Source: Anderseniella sp963759095
GTDB lineage: Bacteria > Pseudomonadota > Alphaproteobacteria > Rhizobiales > Aestuariivirgaceae
Assembly: GCA_963759095.1 (NCBI GenBank)
Contig: CAVWYF010000050.1
Span: 12,452 to 76,451 of the forward strand
Direction of reading: 5' to 3'
Length of the DNA stretch: 64,000 nt
Part shown: one piece after another, positions 52,268 to 61,941 of the stretch
Layout of the letters: every line of letters starts with the position of its first letter
How positions within the stretch are numbered: position 1 is the stretch's first letter
The notes under the pieces: generated by a model
What the model saw: only the letters and a program-made list of their open reading frames with translations
Told to the model about the DNA's origin: nothing
Databases searched by the model: none
Translations under genes and position numbers: made by a program

Positions 52268-53401
52268 TCACGGAATGCGCGCTGAAAGATACTGCGCAAA
52301 ATCATAATTCGGGCGTTCCAGATGGGACAGATGCCCCGGTTTCGCAAACCCGGAACACAGACCCTTGTAGACTTTTTCCGTGCAACCCCGGTCCTCGACA
52401 TTCACATCGTCCAGCAATTCCTTCAACTGCCCGAAGTGTGCCTGTGCTTCCGGATCGTTGACGAATTCCGGCGACATGCCACCGCCGAAAATGATGCTGA
52501 CCTTGCCTGTTCCCTTTGGATGCAGGGACAGGTACCAGAAATACCCCGGAGTGAGCGTGATCAGCAGACTGGGATAGATGGCGAGCAGTGTCGTGGTACG
52601 CCGCCAATGGCCTTCAAGGCGCGTATTTGATGGATGCGCCAGGGCAATCTGCAGGCTGTCGTCTTTCAGAATGAAGTGATAGTTGAACGCTTCCTTGCCG
52701 GGCGGGCAATCCATCTCTTCGAGCTTTGACAAGCCGCCGATGGTGCCGGCATGGCAGACGGGAAGATGATAGCTCTCCATGAAATTCTCAGCCAGGACCT
52801 TCCAGTTCGTATCCCAGACGTGGGTTTCGTGGAAGGTCTCGGTGTAGTGCTCCATGCCGTATTGGCCAACCAGATCTTCAACCTCTGACAAGCCTTCAGA
52901 TGCCGGTTTCGCATCCGGGTTCAGCGATACCATGATCCATCCAAGCCACTCCTCGCAGCGGACCTGTGGCAGGCAGTAGCCGTGCTTTTTGAACCCCTCG
53001 TTCAGCGTCATGGCCGGTGCGCCACGCAAACTGCCGTCCAGATTGTAGGTCCAGGCATGATAGGGACACACGATGGACCTGGTATTGCCGGACCCTTCGA
53101 GCAACGTTGACATGCGGTGCAGGCAGACATTCGACTGGGCACGAAGCGCGCCATCTGCATCACGCACAACCATGATCGGCTGGCCCGCAAGCTCCAGCGT
53201 AATATAGTCGCCGGGTTGTTTCAAAGAACTGGCGCGGCCTGCGCAAAACCATTCCTTTGCGAACACATGCTCGAGTTCCTGGTCCAGGAACTCGTCAGAT
53301 GTGTAGACGCTTTTCGGCATGGCGCGCGCGCGTTCAAACGGCAGCGATGCATTGGCTTTAAGCTCGGCGGCAGCAGATATCGGTTTGCTATGAACGTTCA
53401 T
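52268..53401 (-). CDS. Rieske non-haem iron oxygenase, alpha subunit
   Basis: A 377-residue ring-hydroxylating-oxygenase-type subunit. The Rieske cluster ligands are in NVCLHRMS and VCPYHAWTY; the mononuclear iron site is NFMESYHLPVCH. Members related to GbcA or carnitine monooxygenase demethylate quaternary amines; others attack aromatics. The ATG at 53401 is preferred over a TTG two codons earlier. A dedicated reductase is not adjacent, although a flavin reductase gene diverges from it 110 bases away. Confidence 0.88.
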   Translation of the reverse strand: MNVHSKPISAAAELKANASLPFERARAMPKSVYTSDEFLDQELEHVFAKEWFCAGRASSLKQPGDYITLELAGQPIMVVRDADGALRAQSNVCLHRMSTLLEGSGNTRSIVCPYHAWTYNLDGSLRGAPAMTLNEGFKKHGYCLPQVRCEEWLGWIMVSLNPDAKPASEGLSEVEDLVGQYGMEHYTETFHETHVWDTNWKVLAENFMESYHLPVCHAGTIGGLSKLEEMDCPPGKEAFNYHFILKDDSLQIALAHPSNTRLEGHWRRTTTLLAIYPSLLITLTPGYFWYLSLHPKGTGKVSIIFGGGMSPEFVNDPEAQAHFGQLKELLDDVNVEDRGCTEKVYKGLCSGFAKPGHLSHLERPNYDFAQYLSARIP

Positions 53402-53511
53402 TGTCAATGTCTCTATTGTGTATAGCCCAAAGTCTGCTAGATCGTGGGCTCACTTGCAATGTTGAATAGCTGAACCAGACCAAAGCACCATCCGATCCAA
53501 CAGGAAAATCC

Positions 53512-54015
53512 ATGCCGACTGAAAAAGGCGACAGCCCGCTCAGGCAACCGTTTCTGGATGCCATGAGCCAGCTCACCAATACAGTGTGCGTGGTCACAAC
53601 CGATGGCAAGGCCGGTCGCGCTGGTACCACTGTCACGGCCATGTCGCCGGTGTCGGCTGACAGCGAAACACCTTCACTATTGGTATGCCTGCACGCCGAC
53701 AGCCTGACAGCGAAAGCCATAGCGGAAAACGATGTATTCGCAGTCAATGTCCTTGGTGAAGGCAATTCCGATCTGGCCGATGGTTTTGCCGGCCGGCATG
53801 GCTCGTCAGGTCCTGACAAATATGACGGTGTAAAACATACATCCGGCACGACCGGTTCTGCCCACCTGGATGGCGCGGTCGCCATATTCGACTGCCGGGT
53901 AAAACTGCAGCAGGCATGGGGAACCCACATCATTTTTATTGGCGAGGTGGCCGACGTTGTACTCAATGCGCCGTCGCAAGTGCTGACTTACACAAAAAGA
54001 AAATACCTGGGCTGA
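53512..54015 (+). CDS. Flavin reductase-like FMN-binding protein
   Basis: A 167-residue protein of the HpaC type: TNTVCVVTTDGKAGRAGTTVTAMSPVSAD broken by loops, LLVCLHADSLTAKAI, FAVNVLGEGNSDLADGFAG, and HIIFIGEVADV. Such proteins supply reduced flavin to monooxygenases. Its sequence is clearly related to the N-terminal half of the fusion at 58940-60103. It starts the rightward pair with the amidinotransferase gene, which follows after 10 bases. Confidence 0.88.
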   Translation: MPTEKGDSPLRQPFLDAMSQLTNTVCVVTTDGKAGRAGTTVTAMSPVSADSETPSLLVCLHADSLTAKAIAENDVFAVNVLGEGNSDLADGFAGRHGSSGPDKYDGVKHTSGTTGSAHLDGAVAIFDCRVKLQQAWGTHIIFIGEVADVVLNAPSQVLTYTKRKYLG

Positions 54016-54025
54016 GGGAACGGAA

Positions 54026-55147
54026 ATGAACTGGACTGCTGACAAAACCGCCGTAAACAGCTGGAATGAATGGGATCCCCTGAAACACGTGATTGTCGGT
54101 CTGGCAACCGATTGCCACATCCCGCCGGCAGAACCTGCACTCGATGCCAAGGTGCCGGAAGATTCCGACATGCGCGGCCAGTGGGGCAAGCGTCCGCAGG
54201 AGATGATTGATCGCGGCAATGAGCTACTCGACAATTTTGCCGGCCAGTTGCAAAAGCGCGGCATCAGGGTGGACCGGCCAACGCCGACGGATTTTTCACT
54301 GCCGGCAACGACACCCGACTTTCACACGGACAGCCAGTTTGGCTGCATGCCGCCGCGCGATGTGCTGCTCACGGTGGGCAGCGAGATTCTCGAGGCAACC
54401 ATGTCCTATCGCTGCCGCTGGTTTGAATATCTGTGCTACCGGCCGCTGATGCAGCAATACTTCAACGAAGACCCAAATTTCAGACACGAGGCCGCACCCA
54501 AGCCGCGGCTCACCGATACCGATTACCGGGCGGATTACCTGTCGGAAAAGATCGGCATTCCAAAGCGCCTTGAATGGACGGCAGACAAGTTCTTCGTCAC
54601 CACAGAGGAAGAACCGTTGTTTGATGCGGCGGACGTCCTGCGCATGGGCAAGGACCTCGTCGTGCAACATGGTTTCACCACCAACCTCAAGGGCATTGAA
54701 TGGCTGCGCCGGCATTTTCCCGACCACCGGGTTCACGCGGTGAACTTTCCCGGTGACCCCTATCCGATCCACATTGATGCGACCTTCACACCGGTCCGGC
54801 CCGGCCTGATCCTTAACAATCCGAACCGGCGCCTGCCCGATGACCAACGCGAATTTTTCCACCGCAATGGCTGGGAGATTGTCGATGCAGCGCAACCGGC
54901 CCACAATTCACCGCCGCCGCTTTGTTATTCGTCGACATGGCTCAGCATGAATGTGCTGGTTCTCGACCCCAAGACCGTGTGCGTTGAAAAATCCGAAGTC
55001 TACCAGGCTGAGCAGTTCGACAAGCTGGGCCTTGAAGTTGTCGAGGTGGAACTGCGCGATGCCTATGCCTTTGGCGGCGGCCTGCACTGCTGCACCGCAG
55101 ATGTCTATCGCGAGAGCAGTTTTGAGGACTATTTCCCCAAGGGTTGA
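54026..55147 (+). CDS. Amidinotransferase (glycine amidinotransferase-like)
   Basis: A 373-residue guanidino-group-modifying enzyme. Counterparts of the AGAT active site are visible: MPPRDVLL, FDAADVLRMGKD, HIDATFTPVRPGLIL (catalytic His) and GGGLHCCTADV (nucleophile Cys). Such enzymes move the amidino group of arginine to an amine acceptor such as glycine. Paired with a flavin reductase gene and flanked by oxidative genes, it may make or break a guanidino compound; the acceptor is unknown. Confidence 0.88.
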   Translation: MNWTADKTAVNSWNEWDPLKHVIVGLATDCHIPPAEPALDAKVPEDSDMRGQWGKRPQEMIDRGNELLDNFAGQLQKRGIRVDRPTPTDFSLPATTPDFHTDSQFGCMPPRDVLLTVGSEILEATMSYRCRWFEYLCYRPLMQQYFNEDPNFRHEAAPKPRLTDTDYRADYLSEKIGIPKRLEWTADKFFVTTEEEPLFDAADVLRMGKDLVVQHGFTTNLKGIEWLRRHFPDHRVHAVNFPGDPYPIHIDATFTPVRPGLILNNPNRRLPDDQREFFHRNGWEIVDAAQPAHNSPPPLCYSSTWLSMNVLVLDPKTVCVEKSEVYQAEQFDKLGLEVVEVELRDAYAFGGGLHCCTADVYRESSFEDYFPKG

Positions 55148-55155
55148 CACCTGCT

Positions 55156-57228
55156 TCAGTCCGGCGACAGCTGAGCAATCTCGCGCCGGAACGGTATAGC
55201 GTCGCCGATATCCGGCATATCCAGCTCACGCGCGAACCGATGACCGGCATAGGTGGCCCAGGCAATCGGACCCGGAGCGTGGGCATCACCGATAACCTTG
55301 ACGGACGCAATGCCAGCATCCGCCCAGTCTGACTGACGTGCCTGCAGGTCGCGCCACAGGCCGTCATTCGCCGCCCGGGATGTAACCAGTACTACACTCG
55401 TCGCCGGCAGCGTCTCGGTGCACCCGGTATAAATGCAATCGCTTACAACGTGATCTGCAGCTATGGACTGCAGGCCGCGGTTGAGCTGGATTTTCACGCC
55501 CAGTTCCACCAGTCGCCTATGAATACTGGCCTGCTCCAGCGTGTTGTTGGTCCAGTCCGATACATAAGCACATGGTGTCACCAAAGTGACCGTCGCACCG
55601 GCCTGCACCAGCAGTTCTGCCAGCACACCGCCCATGTAATAATGGTCATCGTCGTACAGCACGACATCTCCCGCAGGCACATTTCCCGCCATCAGGCCAT
55701 CAGGCGTGTAGATGGGCATGGCGTCGTCGATTGGCATCGGCACCACATGCTGGCGTGCAACACCATCCCGGCGCCAGGTCGACCCGGTTGCTATCGCGAC
55801 ATTTTCAAAGCCAAACTCGAGCACGTCACGCGGCCCGAGTTCGCTGCTGAGATAGGTTTCGACATTGCCCATCTGCGACAACTGGTATTCACGGTAATCA
55901 CGCACCCTGCCCCACGCGGCCAGCCCCGGAAGTTTACATTCCAGCGCCACCCGGCCGCCAAGCTCGGTGCTGGCTTCCGCAAGCGCAACATCGTACCCGC
56001 GCTTGGCGAGAGCATGGGCCGCCTCCAGCCCGGCGGGGCCGGCACCGACCACAAGCACGGTTTGCGATGCGCCTTTTTCCTGCATGCGCTCGGGATGCCA
56101 GCCCTTGCGCCATTCTTCCATGAAGGTCGGGTTTTGCGTGCAGCGCGATATCGACATCGTCATGTCACCGGTGATGCAGATATTGCATCCGATGCACTCA
56201 CGAATGTCCTCTATGCGGCCTTCTTCCACCTTTTTCGGCAAAAACGGATCGGCAATCGATGGTCTGGCGCACCCGATCAGATCCAGCAGCCCGGAATTGA
56301 TCTGCCTGACCATCACATCGGGAGATGTAAACCGGCCAACGCCTACAACAGGTTTGGAAGTCAGTGCCTTGATACCCTGCACCAGGTCCTGTTGGGCGGC
56401 TTCCTCCTTGAAGCGGGACGGACCTGAACAATCCTCCCAGGCCCCGTGCGCCAAATCCCAGAGATCCGGCAGGTCCTTGTGCATTTCAACAAAGTCACGC
56501 ACCTCGGAGTTGGCAAACCCGAGATCACCGATCATCTCATCCAGCGACAGCCGCAAAGTGATGCCCATGGTGTCACCGATGGTGTTGTGAGCCTCTTCAA
56601 CCACCTCGCGAACAAACCGGGCCCGGTTTTCCAGGCTGCCTCCATATTCATCCGTGCGCTGGTTGGTGGCACGTGACAAAAAATGCTGGAAAATGCCGAA
56701 GCCATGAGCACCGTATAAACACACCAGATCAAACCCTGCTCTGCGCGAACGCTTCATGGCATTGACGAACCAGCGCCGCAGATCCGCGATGTCCTGCTTG
56801 TCCATGGCCCGTGCCTGAACCGGGTCATTGGTGAAGGTGCGGATTGGCAGCGCAGACGGCGCCAGCGGAACCTCCCTGGTGTAAAGGTTGGGGCCGTTTA
56901 TGCCGGAATAGGCAAGCTGTATGCCGGCAAGCCCGCCATACTCCTTCATGCGCCCGGCCATCCTGGCCAGTTGCGGAATGTCTTCGTCATCCCACAGTCG
57001 CAGTTCGATGTAAGGTGCAATTTCCGAGGTATGGTGCATCTCGCACTGCTCGGTAAAGATGACACCCCAGCCGCCTTCCGCCTTGCTGCCCCGCATGGCG
57101 GCAACGGCAGACGGATCCCGGTATCCGCCGCCATTGCAGTGCGGCACCTGATAGAAGCGGTTCTTTGCCGTCACCGGGCCGATTTTTACCGGCTCGAACA
57201 GAACGTCATACCTGGGGTCACGTGCCAT
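55156..57228 (-). CDS. Trimethylamine dehydrogenase-like iron-sulfur flavoprotein
   Basis: A 690-residue protein with the full TMADH layout: FMN barrel (YDVLFEPVKIGPVTAKNRFY; YGAHGFGIFQHFLS), a 4Fe-4S site (CIGCNICITGDMTMSISRC), and an ADP-binding domain (VLVVGAGPAGLEAAHALAKRG). The ATG overlaps the 3' end of the LysR gene. TMADH and dimethylamine dehydrogenase N-demethylate methylamines; related enzymes act on betaines or other N-methyl compounds, so the substrate here is open. Confidence 0.9.
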   Translation of the reverse strand: MARDPRYDVLFEPVKIGPVTAKNRFYQVPHCNGGGYRDPSAVAAMRGSKAEGGWGVIFTEQCEMHHTSEIAPYIELRLWDDEDIPQLARMAGRMKEYGGLAGIQLAYSGINGPNLYTREVPLAPSALPIRTFTNDPVQARAMDKQDIADLRRWFVNAMKRSRRAGFDLVCLYGAHGFGIFQHFLSRATNQRTDEYGGSLENRARFVREVVEEAHNTIGDTMGITLRLSLDEMIGDLGFANSEVRDFVEMHKDLPDLWDLAHGAWEDCSGPSRFKEEAAQQDLVQGIKALTSKPVVGVGRFTSPDVMVRQINSGLLDLIGCARPSIADPFLPKKVEEGRIEDIRECIGCNICITGDMTMSISRCTQNPTFMEEWRKGWHPERMQEKGASQTVLVVGAGPAGLEAAHALAKRGYDVALAEASTELGGRVALECKLPGLAAWGRVRDYREYQLSQMGNVETYLSSELGPRDVLEFGFENVAIATGSTWRRDGVARQHVVPMPIDDAMPIYTPDGLMAGNVPAGDVVLYDDDHYYMGGVLAELLVQAGATVTLVTPCAYVSDWTNNTLEQASIHRRLVELGVKIQLNRGLQSIAADHVVSDCIYTGCTETLPATSVVLVTSRAANDGLWRDLQARQSDWADAGIASVKVIGDAHAPGPIAWATYAGHRFARELDMPDIGDAIPFRREIAQLSPD

Positions 57229-58155
57229 CTTGTCCTCCGCGGGTCATACCGGGAATGCTGGTGTCGGTAATCAGGTCACGGCAGTGCTGTTCAAACACCG
57301 TCAGGATCATCGGTTTGCGTTCCTGGGCCAGTGTCGAAATGCCGATGCGCATGGGCTTGTGGTCTCCGGCCAGTTTCACCGGCACCAGCTTGCGGCCATC
57401 CAGTGCCGCCGGATTGCGTGGCCGGACATTGGAAATGGTGAAGCCGTAATTGTTGGCAACCATTGTACGCACGACCTCCTGGTTGGCGGCGCGTGCGACA
57501 ATCATCGGTTCCAGACCCTTGCTCTCGAACAGTGAAACGAAATATTCCCGGCTTTGAGGCAGGTCCAGTATGACCATGGGTTCGCTCGCAAGTTCACTGA
57601 GTCAACAGACGGCTGGCGGGCCAACCGGTGACTGCGCGACACCAGCACGTAAGGCGGCAGGCTGGCCAATGGCTCGAACTGAATGTCGGCGGGAATCTGA
57701 AGATCGTAGGAGATGGCAACATCGATTTCGACCTGCCGCAATTTGTCCAGCAGGTCCTGATGGCTGCCGTCGGTCATGTTCAGTGTCACGCCAGGATGGC
57801 GCTCGCTGAACGCATGTGCCAGCTCCGGCGCAATCATTGGAGCCAGCGTGACCATGCAGCCGACCGACAACCGGCCGCGCATCTCGTTGTTCAGTTCTCC
57901 GGCCATTGTGTAGAGACCCTGGGCCTGCCTGAGCATGAGCTTGGCTTCGCGCAGCATAGTCTTGCCGGCTGACGTCAATGCCAGGCCCTGGGCATGATGG
58001 CGCACGAACAGCTGCACCCCGAATTCCTGTTCAAGATGTGAAATGGCCGACGAGATCGACGGTTGGGAAATATTGATGCGCGTCGCGGCAAGCTTGATGC
58101 TGCCCATGTCACCGGCGGCAACGAAATACTCAAGCTGCTTGAGGGTGATGCGCAT
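57218..58155 (-). pseudogene. LysR-family regulator, one-base frameshift
   Basis: The 5' frame encodes the helix-turn-helix (LKQLEYFVAAGDMGSIKLAA, ISQPSISSAISHLEQ) and half the effector domain to RQPSVD; the remainder continues in another frame (PMVILDLPQSREYFVSLF onward to the stop at 57218). One base is missing near 57597-57602; restoring it gives about 312 residues. The second half closely resembles the C-terminal half of the reductase-LysR fusion. Mutation or sequencing error. Confidence 0.85.
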
Positions 58156-58181
58156 CTGCTTACCGGCAATGACAGGGACGG

Positions 58182-58856
58182 TTACTCATCGCCCGGCACA
58201 CCGTAACTGGGTGCTTCGCGCGGGTCGAGCGCACGCTGCAGATAGGCATCAAGCTGTGGTTTGTAGATCTGCCAGGCGGTTGCAATGTTTTCGATCGGGC
58301 AATCTTCGCTCCAGTCACAGCGCAGTTCCGCCACCGGCCAGGCAACCTTGTCGACAATCTTCATGCCGGCAGAATGCACAGGACCTTCCTCACCGCCTTC
58401 AGCCACCCCTGCCCGCATGGCGGCAATCAGGCGGTCACCAATATGGCCCTGCACACTCAGAAATCCGTCGACAATCGCCTGCGGCACCTGTTTGCTGGCC
58501 AGCAGATTGCCGCCGCTGGCCACATTTGTTGAATTTGCTTCGGCCCACGCGCCCAGCGTATTGGGTCCGGAATGAATGGCGGTCTCTCCGTTTTTATCGA
58601 CGGCCAGAACCTGGCGGTACTCAATGAAGGCGCTGGAGTTTCTCAGAACCTCGATGGCCTGCGCAGCACTTGCACCGGTTTCCATGAGTGTGAGCGCGCG
58701 GATGCCCAGTTGCGGGTCGGTAATATTCTGGCTGGCGACGGCGCCGACACCTGCCTGCGCATGGGCGCATCTGGCGGCAACCGCCGGTGACGAGGATGAG
58801 ACGGCCACACCAAACATGCCGGTTTCGGCACAACGCGCCACCAATGAAAATGTCAT
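58182..58856 (-). CDS. DUF1028 family protein
   Basis: A 224-residue protein starting MTFSLVARCAETGMFGVAVSS, followed by AGVGAVASQNITDPQLG and NLLASKQVP. This matches DUF1028, a family with Ntn-hydrolase-like features and unproven enzymatic roles. It lies between the fusion gene and the LysR gene (gaps of 83 and 26 bases) on the same strand, which suggests a hydrolase in the same degradation route. Confidence 0.85.
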   Translation of the reverse strand: MTFSLVARCAETGMFGVAVSSSSPAVAARCAHAQAGVGAVASQNITDPQLGIRALTLMETGASAAQAIEVLRNSSAFIEYRQVLAVDKNGETAIHSGPNTLGAWAEANSTNVASGGNLLASKQVPQAIVDGFLSVQGHIGDRLIAAMRAGVAEGGEEGPVHSAGMKIVDKVAWPVAELRCDWSEDCPIENIATAWQIYKPQLDAYLQRALDPREAPSYGVPGDE

Positions 58857-58939
58857 TTCCTGCTCCTGTAATTCCCGCGGGACAGTTTTGCTACTTTACC
58901 GATTGGGCGATCGCCAACAGAATGCTCTTCCAGCAGTTG

Positions 58940-60103
58940 TCAGTCCATATCCAGCCCGAAGATTTGCACACAGTGCCAGACAAAGGCCTCCGTTGACTTG
59001 GTGATCTGCACATCACGCCTCTGCGACAGGACAAGGCGGCTGGTTTCAACACTATCGGCCAGCGGGCGCGTCACCAGCGCCTTGCCGTCATAGCTCATCG
59101 CCGAGGCCGGCTTGGTTGCCAGCAGACTGTATCCGAGGCCATGCGCCACCATGCCCCGCACCATTTCGAAAGTACCGGTGCGATAGGCCACATTCGGCTC
59201 GCCGATGCCGTCAAACAGGGACAGGAAATAATCCCTGCTCGGGGAGGCATCCAGCAGGACCATGGGCCTGGCAACCAGGTCTGCCAGCGCAATTGCGCTG
59301 TCATGGGCGAGCGGGTCATTTTCTGCCAGCAGCACATAGGTCGGCAGCTCGGAAACCGTCAATGCCGTCACATCCGAGCCGAGATCAAAGTCATACACAA
59401 ATGCCAGGTCAATGGTGCCTGCACGCAGCAGTTCGAGCAGTTCGCGCTGGTCACCTTCGTGCAGATCCAGATCCACCGGGCCTGTTTCATCTTCCAGCTT
59501 GCGGATAATGCTCGGCAGCAGATAGGGGCCAAATGTGTGCAGGGTTCCAATCCTGAGGGTGTCGAGTTCGGCGCGCTGCTTGCGCGGCGGAGAAATCGTC
59601 ACCGGCGACCCGTACATGCGATTGGCGAAAATAAGCGGGCTGCCGCCGGTTGCCACGAAGATGTCCTGCACCTCGCCAATGAACACAAAGTGCGTGCCCA
59701 CGCGTTCACTGCTCTTCACGGTGCAATCAAAGGCGGTCAGCGGATCCCTGACGCGCGGTGCACCTGTCTTCATCGCCACCCAGTCGACACAGGAAAACTT
59801 GTCACCGTCTTCCGTTTGCAAGCGGCCGGCGAACGTGTCGGATATGAAAGACTGGTCATCGCGCAGGATGTTGGTGCAAAAACAGCCATTGTCCAGGATG
59901 GTCTGGGCTGCTGCCGCCAGGTGATGCACACACACCAGCATGGTCGGGGCATCGCCGTCAGCCGAGACCGATGCCATCGCGGACACGGTTACACCGGCGC
60001 GCCCGGCGGTTCCGTCGGTTGTAACCACGTTGACCGTATTGGCAGCGCAGCTCATGCCTTGCAGGAACTGCGCCTTGATATCCATGTTGGCGGCGCCTTC
60101 CAT
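58940..60103 (-). CDS. Flavin reductase fused to a LysR-type effector-binding domain
   Basis: A 387-residue fusion. Residues about 10-168 are an HpaC-like flavin reductase (NTVNVVTTDGTAGRAGVTVS, FAGRLQTEDGD, THFVFIGEVQDIFV). After a linker near 170-181, residues 182-387 form a LysR-type substrate-binding domain (LRIGTLHTFGPYLLPSIIR, RELLELLRAGTIDLAFVYD, PMVLLDASPSRDYFLSLFD). There is no DNA-binding helix-turn-helix. It directly follows the HpaB-type gene (6-base gap), so it probably serves that oxygenase, with the extra domain sensing a ligand. Confidence 0.85.
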   Translation of the reverse strand: MEGAANMDIKAQFLQGMSCAANTVNVVTTDGTAGRAGVTVSAMASVSADGDAPTMLVCVHHLAAAAQTILDNGCFCTNILRDDQSFISDTFAGRLQTEDGDKFSCVDWVAMKTGAPRVRDPLTAFDCTVKSSERVGTHFVFIGEVQDIFVATGGSPLIFANRMYGSPVTISPPRKQRAELDTLRIGTLHTFGPYLLPSIIRKLEDETGPVDLDLHEGDQRELLELLRAGTIDLAFVYDFDLGSDVTALTVSELPTYVLLAENDPLAHDSAIALADLVARPMVLLDASPSRDYFLSLFDGIGEPNVAYRTGTFEMVRGMVAHGLGYSLLATKPASAMSYDGKALVTRPLADSVETSRLVLSQRRDVQITKSTEAFVWHCVQIFGLDMD

Positions 60104-60109
60104 CGACGC

Positions 60110-61630
60110 CTACTCGGCTGCTTTGAGGACGGCGTTGTCCGAATACCATTTGTTGACGGCGCCATCACCGGTAGCACGACCGGTATCAGGCCGTACCTTG
60201 TCAGACAGGTCAGCGGCCTTTTTCACAAAGTCCAGCGGACCGTCCCAGTCGAAATTGCGATAAATCGCACCCATCTGGTTGAAGCGCGGGCTTTGCGCAA
60301 ACATCTGGAAGGCAAGCCGATGACCTGCATAATCCGAAGAAACCAGGTCGCGGGCAAACGCCAGCAGTTTGCGGCGGTCTTCTGCCAGCCAGTCTTCGTT
60401 GAGTGTGTAGTATTTTTCCAGCCACGGCTTTGTTTCAGGCGCTTCGAAAGCAGCCACGTCCGGGGTCACGCAAATCTGGCCACCACACAGGTCACGGGTG
60501 GTGTTGATGGCCTTATAGAGGTTGGAACAGGCATGCACCCGGCCCGTCATCAGCAATGACTGGTTCGGCATCATAAGCCCTGCAGGAGAGCGCTCGCCAA
60601 GCGTGATGGCAGCCGTCAGGTGGGCGTTGATGGTCTCGCGATACATGGCAATTTCGGCCAGCTTCTCCTGGACGGCAGGCTGTTTGTCGAGGCCGGTCTG
60701 GCGCGTATTGTAAAGCGCTGCGCCAATCAGCATGTCGGCGAACTTGAGATTGCGCTGCACGAACGCGAATGCCGAATAGCGATGCAGGGTTGCACGAATG
60801 AACGCCGCTGCCTTGGTGTGCCGGTAGAACAGGACGTTTTCCCAGGGGATCAGCACATTGTCGAAGATCACCAGCGTATCGACTTCATCAAACTTGTTGG
60901 ACAGCGGATAGTCGCGCGCATCGGCACGGCCGGAAAAACCGGTCCGGCAAATGAACTTCAGGTTCGGCGATCCAAGGTCGCATATGAAACCAACCGCGTA
61001 ATCCGAATAGGCATCATTGCCCCAGTTGGCGATGGTCGGCTTGGTGAACGCCTGGTTGGCGTAGGCGGCCGCCGTTTCATACTTGGCACCGCGCACAACA
61101 ATGCCGGCATCGGTTTCCTTGACCACATGCAACAGCATGTCGGGGTCCTGATCCTGCGGTGCTTTCGAGCGGTCGCCCTTTGGATCGGTGTTGGCGGACA
61201 CATGAAACGGATCGCGCGCCAGAACCGAGTGGATATGGGTTTCGATATTCTTGGCCCATTGCGGGTCAATCTCCGACAGCACATCCTGGCCATCGTACAA
61301 AGACCACATCTCGCCGACGGTTTCATCACCCACCCGGGTTGCAATGCCGCCGATATCTTCCAGAATTGTATCGGTTGCCCGGCGCTTGGCCCACCAGTCG
61401 TCCTGGGTATATGGCAACGCGTTGCCGATTGCCTGACGCTCACCGTCATTCTCGACCGTCATGATATCTGCGGTGGCGGCTTCATGCTGCATGTCGTAGA
61501 TGCGCGCCCTTACATCCACGATCGCCTTGAAGCTTGGATGAGTGGTGACGTCTGCAACTTTTTCACCATTGATATAGACGTCGCGGGTATCGCGAATTGA
61601 GTCCTTGTACTGGTCGCCTGTGCGGATCAT
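60110..61630 (-). CDS. 4-Hydroxyphenylacetate 3-hydroxylase-family oxygenase (HpaB-like)
   Basis: A 506-residue flavin-dependent monooxygenase component: MIRTGDQYKDSIRDTRDVYI broken after the start, the DPKGDRSK loop, LIPWENVLFYRHT, and DLCGGQICVTP. It uses FADH2 made by a separate reductase, here the fusion downstream. The family includes hydroxylases of phenols and related aromatics, and dehydratases of hydroxyacyl-CoAs. Substrate unknown. First gene of the leftward cluster. Confidence 0.9.
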   Translation of the reverse strand: MIRTGDQYKDSIRDTRDVYINGEKVADVTTHPSFKAIVDVRARIYDMQHEAATADIMTVENDGERQAIGNALPYTQDDWWAKRRATDTILEDIGGIATRVGDETVGEMWSLYDGQDVLSEIDPQWAKNIETHIHSVLARDPFHVSANTDPKGDRSKAPQDQDPDMLLHVVKETDAGIVVRGAKYETAAAYANQAFTKPTIANWGNDAYSDYAVGFICDLGSPNLKFICRTGFSGRADARDYPLSNKFDEVDTLVIFDNVLIPWENVLFYRHTKAAAFIRATLHRYSAFAFVQRNLKFADMLIGAALYNTRQTGLDKQPAVQEKLAEIAMYRETINAHLTAAITLGERSPAGLMMPNQSLLMTGRVHACSNLYKAINTTRDLCGGQICVTPDVAAFEAPETKPWLEKYYTLNEDWLAEDRRKLLAFARDLVSSDYAGHRLAFQMFAQSPRFNQMGAIYRNFDWDGPLDFVKKAADLSDKVRPDTGRATGDGAVNKWYSDNAVLKAAE

Positions 61631-61941
61631 GGCATCATCCTTTTGAGGTCACGGGAGCAAGATTACGCTCGGCGCACTGCCATGAGCCGGCGCATTCGGT
61701 CCCGCAAAGCTGGTTCAGTGCATTATCTTGCCCATGAAAAGAAGTTTGGCAAATTATTGTTTGTTGAGTTTTTGCATCGGAAAAGCTGAGCTTATGCTGA
61801 ATTCTGTTATTTTCCAGCAAGCGCCGGATCAAACAGCTCTCAACATCACTTTGCCGCTGACCTTTGCGGCAGTCTGAGCAATGGTGTCTGTAAGCGATTT
61901 TGTGTACTTAGGATACTCACTCAGCAAACCAGTTTCGACCC
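61631..61941. other. Divergent intergenic region (311 bases)
   Basis: It separates the leftward monooxygenase cluster from recQ. It is AT-richer than its surroundings around 61730-61810, as expected for promoters, but I found no clear hairpin, operator or ORF. Confidence 0.4.

Noticed and set aside
59141..60559. 472-codon open frame on the plus strand
   Set aside because: Antisense to the reductase-LysR fusion and the HpaB-type gene; no recognisable domain.
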